A stretch of 64,000 bases of DNA, taken from Coleofasciculus sp. FACHB-T130 (GTDB lineage: Bacteria > Cyanobacteriota > Cyanobacteriia > Cyanobacteriales > FACHB-T130). Both the position numbers and the translations under genes were made by a program. The stretch is from positions 124,001 through 188,000 of the forward strand of contig NZ_JACJOG010000041.1 of NCBI RefSeq assembly GCF_014695375.1, in the 5' to 3' direction. Below, one piece after another: positions 61,059-64,000 of this stretch; the first letter of the stretch is position 1; each line of letters begins with the position of its first letter. The notes beneath the pieces were generated by a model that did not search any database, had not been told where the DNA came from, and worked only from the letters and a program-made list of their open reading frames with translations.

Positions 61059-62420
61059 TTACTTCCCAACAGCCGCTGTTGACTGTAGCGGATTCAACAC
61101 ACGACCCAGGAACAAAATGCTACCCGACTGCTTGTCCCGAATCAGGAACACAAATGGGCGATCGGCTCGAAACTCTTTGTTTGCCCCCCTAGTCATCCCA
61201 ACCCCTGTAGACGCAGCTGCCTCAGTGCCCTCCTCATTTACCTCCACGAAGGCTTTGTGAATCACCTTGGAGATGAACAACCCTTTCTTGCCGGTCATCG
61301 CCGAGAAGTCAGCTTGAACGCTGAAAGCTTCGGGCATCCCCATATTTGCCAGTACCTTGCTTAGGTCAAACTCTGAAGTGAGGTTGAACTTAGGCACCCA
61401 AACTTCAACCATCTGCTCGTATTTGAGGGACGATAGCCACCGTTCCAAGTTTTTTGGCGTCAGCTGCTGCTCCATCTTCGCCAACCCATCCGCTTGCTTG
61501 GGTAAGAGAATGACCATCGATAATTCCTTGGATATCTCCTCGCCTTGACCGTAGGGTAGCTCTAACACTTTCAAGCTGCCAATATCTGCCCAGCCGTATT
61601 GCTCCGTCTTGCACATCATCGGCACGCTAACCTGCTGCGTTGGAGTGACATAAAACGGCTCATCTTTGGTTTTTTGCCGATCGAACGGGCTGAACCAGGC
61701 ACCTTTAAAGTAAATGGCATTTGTCAGCACCAGCTTGGTCTTAGAAGAGATCGTCCCTGGCGCAATCAGGTCTTGAATTTTGTCTTCAGTTTTTTTTGCG
61801 ACCCAGTTGTTGATCGTGCGGCGAGTCTGTTCAGTCGCACCGGCAAAGTCCACTTCTTGGAGTCCCCCGCCGTAGTCGTTCTGGGTGGTTTTCAAAAAGC
61901 GCTCGCTAAAGCCATAGCCCTTTTGACCCCAAAGCCGATTCGCAACTGCAATTTGATATCCCTGCTGTTCGCTGGCGTTTAGCTCAGCCATGAGCGCGGC
62001 AAAAGTCGGATGTAGGCGTTCTTGCTCTAAGGTGAAGTGGAGAACTTTCGCCATCTCGGTCGCCGTTTGTCCGCCAGCTCCAGCGTAGGTCATGGCGAGT
62101 GCCGTTGAAATGCTGTAAGGGGAGAAGAATAGGTTTCCTTCTTGTTTCCGCAGACGGTTATAGAGATCGAGGGCAAACGAGCTGTTGCCCTCCACCACCG
62201 TATCTAAAAGTGCGGAAAGTTCCTCTGTTGGTTGTTTTGGAGTGGTGGACGCGGTTTGGCTGGTTAAAATCGGCTTTGGAGTCCCATTCCCATCTGCCTT
62301 GTCTGACAACGCACGGGAATTCCTAAAATAGATACCAGGTTCACGAGCCATCGCGGAACCAACCGAAGCGATCGCCAAACCTACTAAAGCGGCGGTAAAA
62401 CCCGCGATGAATTGTCTCAT
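61059..62420 (-). CDS. Serpin-family protease inhibitor
   Basis: 453 residues from the ATG at 62420; a GTG at 62441 is a less likely start. A signal peptide (about 1-27, cut after AMA) sends it to the periplasm or outside. The serpin core includes NLFFSPYSISTALAMTYAGA, TKLVLTNAIYFKGAW, VWVPKFNLTSEFDL and the hinge VNEEGTEAAAST, followed by a reactive loop GVGMTRGANKEF and RPFVFLIRD. By hinge counting the scissile bond falls near TRGA, so trypsin-like targets are possible. The short Ala-rich hinge fits an inhibitory serpin. Confidence 0.9.
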   Translation of the reverse strand: MRQFIAGFTAALVGLAIASVGSAMAREPGIYFRNSRALSDKADGNGTPKPILTSQTASTTPKQPTEELSALLDTVVEGNSSFALDLYNRLRKQEGNLFFSPYSISTALAMTYAGAGGQTATEMAKVLHFTLEQERLHPTFAALMAELNASEQQGYQIAVANRLWGQKGYGFSERFLKTTQNDYGGGLQEVDFAGATEQTRRTINNWVAKKTEDKIQDLIAPGTISSKTKLVLTNAIYFKGAWFSPFDRQKTKDEPFYVTPTQQVSVPMMCKTEQYGWADIGSLKVLELPYGQGEEISKELSMVILLPKQADGLAKMEQQLTPKNLERWLSSLKYEQMVEVWVPKFNLTSEFDLSKVLANMGMPEAFSVQADFSAMTGKKGLFISKVIHKAFVEVNEEGTEAAASTGVGMTRGANKEFRADRPFVFLIRDKQSGSILFLGRVLNPLQSTAAVGK

Positions 62421-62518
62421 GCTGCTTTCATGCAAAATCACATAGCCGTGGTTTCTGAATGTAGCAGATGCCTCTGGTAAGCCCAGCCTAACCTATCTTT
62501 TATTCCAAAGAAAAGATA

Positions 62519-62545
62519 GCTTCAGGAGTATTAAACTCCTGAAGC
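62519..62545 (-). terminator. Terminator after pntB
   Basis: Arms GCTTCAGGAGT and ACTCCTGAAGC are exact with an ATTAA loop. On the minus strand the stem is followed by TATCTTTTCTTTGG. A second AT hairpin (CTATCTTTT/AAAAGATAG) follows immediately. Confidence 0.65.
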
Positions 62546-62603
62546 AGACTGGTATCATATCGCGATTGCAATTTTGAGTGATGATATAAAACTCAAAATT
62601 TGT

Positions 62604-64000
62604 TTATAGCTGCTTCACTTCAGCAACCAGCTTCGCCACGACATCCCGCGCACTGCCAAATAGCATCATCGTTTTGTCTTTGTAGAAAAGCTCGTTATCC
62701 ACACCGGCAAAACCCGCACTCATCCCGCGTTTAATCACAATCGTGTGTTTTGCCTTATCTACTTCCAGAATCGGCATCCCGTAAATCGGGCTAGCAGAAT
62801 CGTGACGAGCCGCTGGATTCACAACATCATTCGCCCCAATCACCAGCGCCACATCCGTCTGCTCTAACTGCGGATTGATATCATCCATGTCGTATAGCTG
62901 CGGATAAGGCACATTCGCCTCCGCTAGCAATACGTTCATGTGTCCTGGCATCCGTCCCGCGACTGGGTGAATGGCGTATTTCACTTCAACGCCTAGTTTT
63001 TCTAAGCCGTCAGCCAATTCGCGGACAGCGTGTTGTGCTTGAGCCACTGCCATGCCATAGCCGGGAACAATCACGACGGAACGCGCATAGCCCAACATCA
63101 TCGCGCCTTCTTCGGTATCAATGCTGTGGACATTTTTATCGCCCCCATCTGCACCACCAGCGCCACCAGATGCCCCAGCTTTCCCAAAGGCACCAAACAG
63201 CACGCTGGCAAGGGAACGGTTCATCGCCTTACACATGATTTCGGTCAGGATTAAGCCTGAAGCGCCTACCAAGGCTCCGGAGATGATCAGCATATTGTTC
63301 ATGACCACGAAGCCCGCCGCCGCCGCAGCGACCCCAGAAAGCGAGTTCAGCAGCGAAATTACGACGGGCATATCGCCGCCGCCAATCGGAATCACGAATA
63401 GCACGCCCAGCAGTAAGGAAATCCCTACCATTGCTAGAAATACAGGTAAGTTGTCTGGGGTAATTAGCAGGAAGGCACTCGCTGCTACAAAACTTACTAA
63501 TAGGAGGGCGTTGATGGGTTGTTGCAAGGGAAAAGTAATGGGAGAACCACTAATGAGTCCCTGCAATTTGGCAAAGGCCATCATACTGCCAGTGAAGGTG
63601 ACGCCGCCGATAAATACGCTACTGATAATCGAGAGGTTGGCGTCGAAGGGGATTGCTTGCTGCGTGCCCAAGAGCCGCCAAAATTCTCCTACAGCGACGA
63701 GGGCAGAAGCTAAGCCTCCCAAACCGTTGAGTAGACCCACCATTTGGGGCATATCGGTCATTTCTACTTTATAGGCTGCGATCGCTCCCAACACTGAACC
63801 AATCAGCAAACCTAACAGAATCATTTCGTAGTTCAACACCTGCCTATCTAGCAGTGTTGCCACGATAGCCAGTAGCATCCCGACAGCTGCCCACTGATTG
63901 CCTGTGCGAGCTGTCGCCGGTGAACCCAGCTTCTTCAATCCCAGAATAAACAAACACGCTGCTACTAAGTAAGTCAGCTGTATCCCAGTTGGCAGAAATT
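62604..64000 (-). CDS. pntB: NAD(P) transhydrogenase subunit beta, 5' end outside window
   Basis: The frame stays open from 62604 to the right edge (about 465 codons) and has no ATG start inside the window; LTYLVAACLFILGLKKLGSP at the head shows only a few codons are missing. The membrane part (about 1-260) has eight or nine helices and the Gly-rich SLNSLSGVAAAAAGFVV segment. The NADP-binding dIII domain begins near 275, with VVIVPGYGMAVAQAQHAV and GANDVVNPAAR. PntAB couples proton flow to hydride transfer from NADH to NADP. pntA should lie just outside the right edge. Confidence 0.93.
   Translation of the reverse strand, partial: FLPTGIQLTYLVAACLFILGLKKLGSPATARTGNQWAAVGMLLAIVATLLDRQVLNYEMILLGLLIGSVLGAIAAYKVEMTDMPQMVGLLNGLGGLASALVAVGEFWRLLGTQQAIPFDANLSIISSVFIGGVTFTGSMMAFAKLQGLISGSPITFPLQQPINALLLVSFVAASAFLLITPDNLPVFLAMVGISLLLGVLFVIPIGGGDMPVVISLLNSLSGVAAAAAGFVVMNNMLIISGALVGASGLILTEIMCKAMNRSLASVLFGAFGKAGASGGAGGADGGDKNVHSIDTEEGAMMLGYARSVVIVPGYGMAVAQAQHAVRELADGLEKLGVEVKYAIHPVAGRMPGHMNVLLAEANVPYPQLYDMDDINPQLEQTDVALVIGANDVVNPAARHDSASPIYGMPILEVDKAKHTIVIKRGMSAGFAGVDNELFYKDKTMMLFGSARDVVAKLVAEVKQL

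Noticed and set aside
1-64000. CRISPR array, tRNA or rRNA genes
   Set aside because: No regularly spaced repeats with unique spacers and no tRNA or rRNA-like sequence noticed in either strand; the tandem repeats seen are contiguous or coding.

Overview
The window is a chromosomal segment of a cyanobacterium, most likely a filamentous one. Evidence for this: the HIP1 octamer GCGATCGC recurs through most genes. There are genes for an acyl-lipid omega-3 desaturase (desB), a ChlH/CobN-type chelatase, a phytyl-phosphate-kinase-like protein, a fused cyanobacterial-type PutA, a WD40 Ser/Thr kinase, multi-domain hybrid histidine kinases, and heptamer short tandem repeats. No tRNA, rRNA, CRISPR array or recognisable transposase was found. 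Genus-level assignment is not possible from reading alone.

Layout. 1-9 kb (minus strand) holds a PfaA/HglE-like polyketide/polyunsaturated-type fatty acid synthase locus: KS-AT-ACP-ACP, then KR-DH, then a KS-CLF subunit cut by the left edge. The first two reading frames meet at an A9 slippery tract and may be one protein made by a -1 frameshift. A 1-kb AT-rich gap follows. 10-17 kb: topA, an SLH-domain membrane protein, a thioredoxin-like lipoprotein, a peptidoglycan-binding M15-type peptidase and a large SGNH hydrolase. 17.4-21.2 kb: a ChlH/CobN chelatase large subunit carrying two repeat elements in frame. 21.2-23.9 kb: a low-GC, HIP1-free stretch with an orphan protein, a broken DUF433 antitoxin-like gene and a phosphodiester glycosidase. 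24-28 kb: gamma-glutamylcyclotransferase-like protein, an M15 peptidase with a four-fold internal repeat, a MITE-like palindromic element and a retropepsin-like lipoprotein. 28-37 kb: desB, an exported PrxQ, two tandem WGxxGxxG proteins, lpxD, a BaiN-like flavoprotein, a rubredoxin gene, a YflT-ChaB stress protein, and small membrane, SRPBCC and pentapeptide proteins. 37-46 kb: a decayed histidine kinase followed by an intact hybrid kinase, a WD40 kinase, and a PPIase-ABC exporter pair whose C39-like domain has lost catalytic residues. 46-64 kb: VTE6-like protein, VOC protein, lipase, a low-complexity protein, a TPR protein, rsmE, a BON protein, a second hybrid kinase, a GT39-like glycosyltransferase with TPRs, putA, a serpin and pntB (cut by the right edge).

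Common threads. Many genes concern the envelope and lipids: PKS lipid, desB, lpxD, M15 and SGNH hydrolases, SLH protein, GT39. Others concern redox and stress: PrxQ, rubredoxin, thioredoxin lipoprotein, PutA, PntB, ChaB-like. A striking property of the segment is how often small palindromic or short-tandem repeats sit in frame inside coding regions (chelatase, rsmE, putA, GT39, a receiver domain) as well as between genes.
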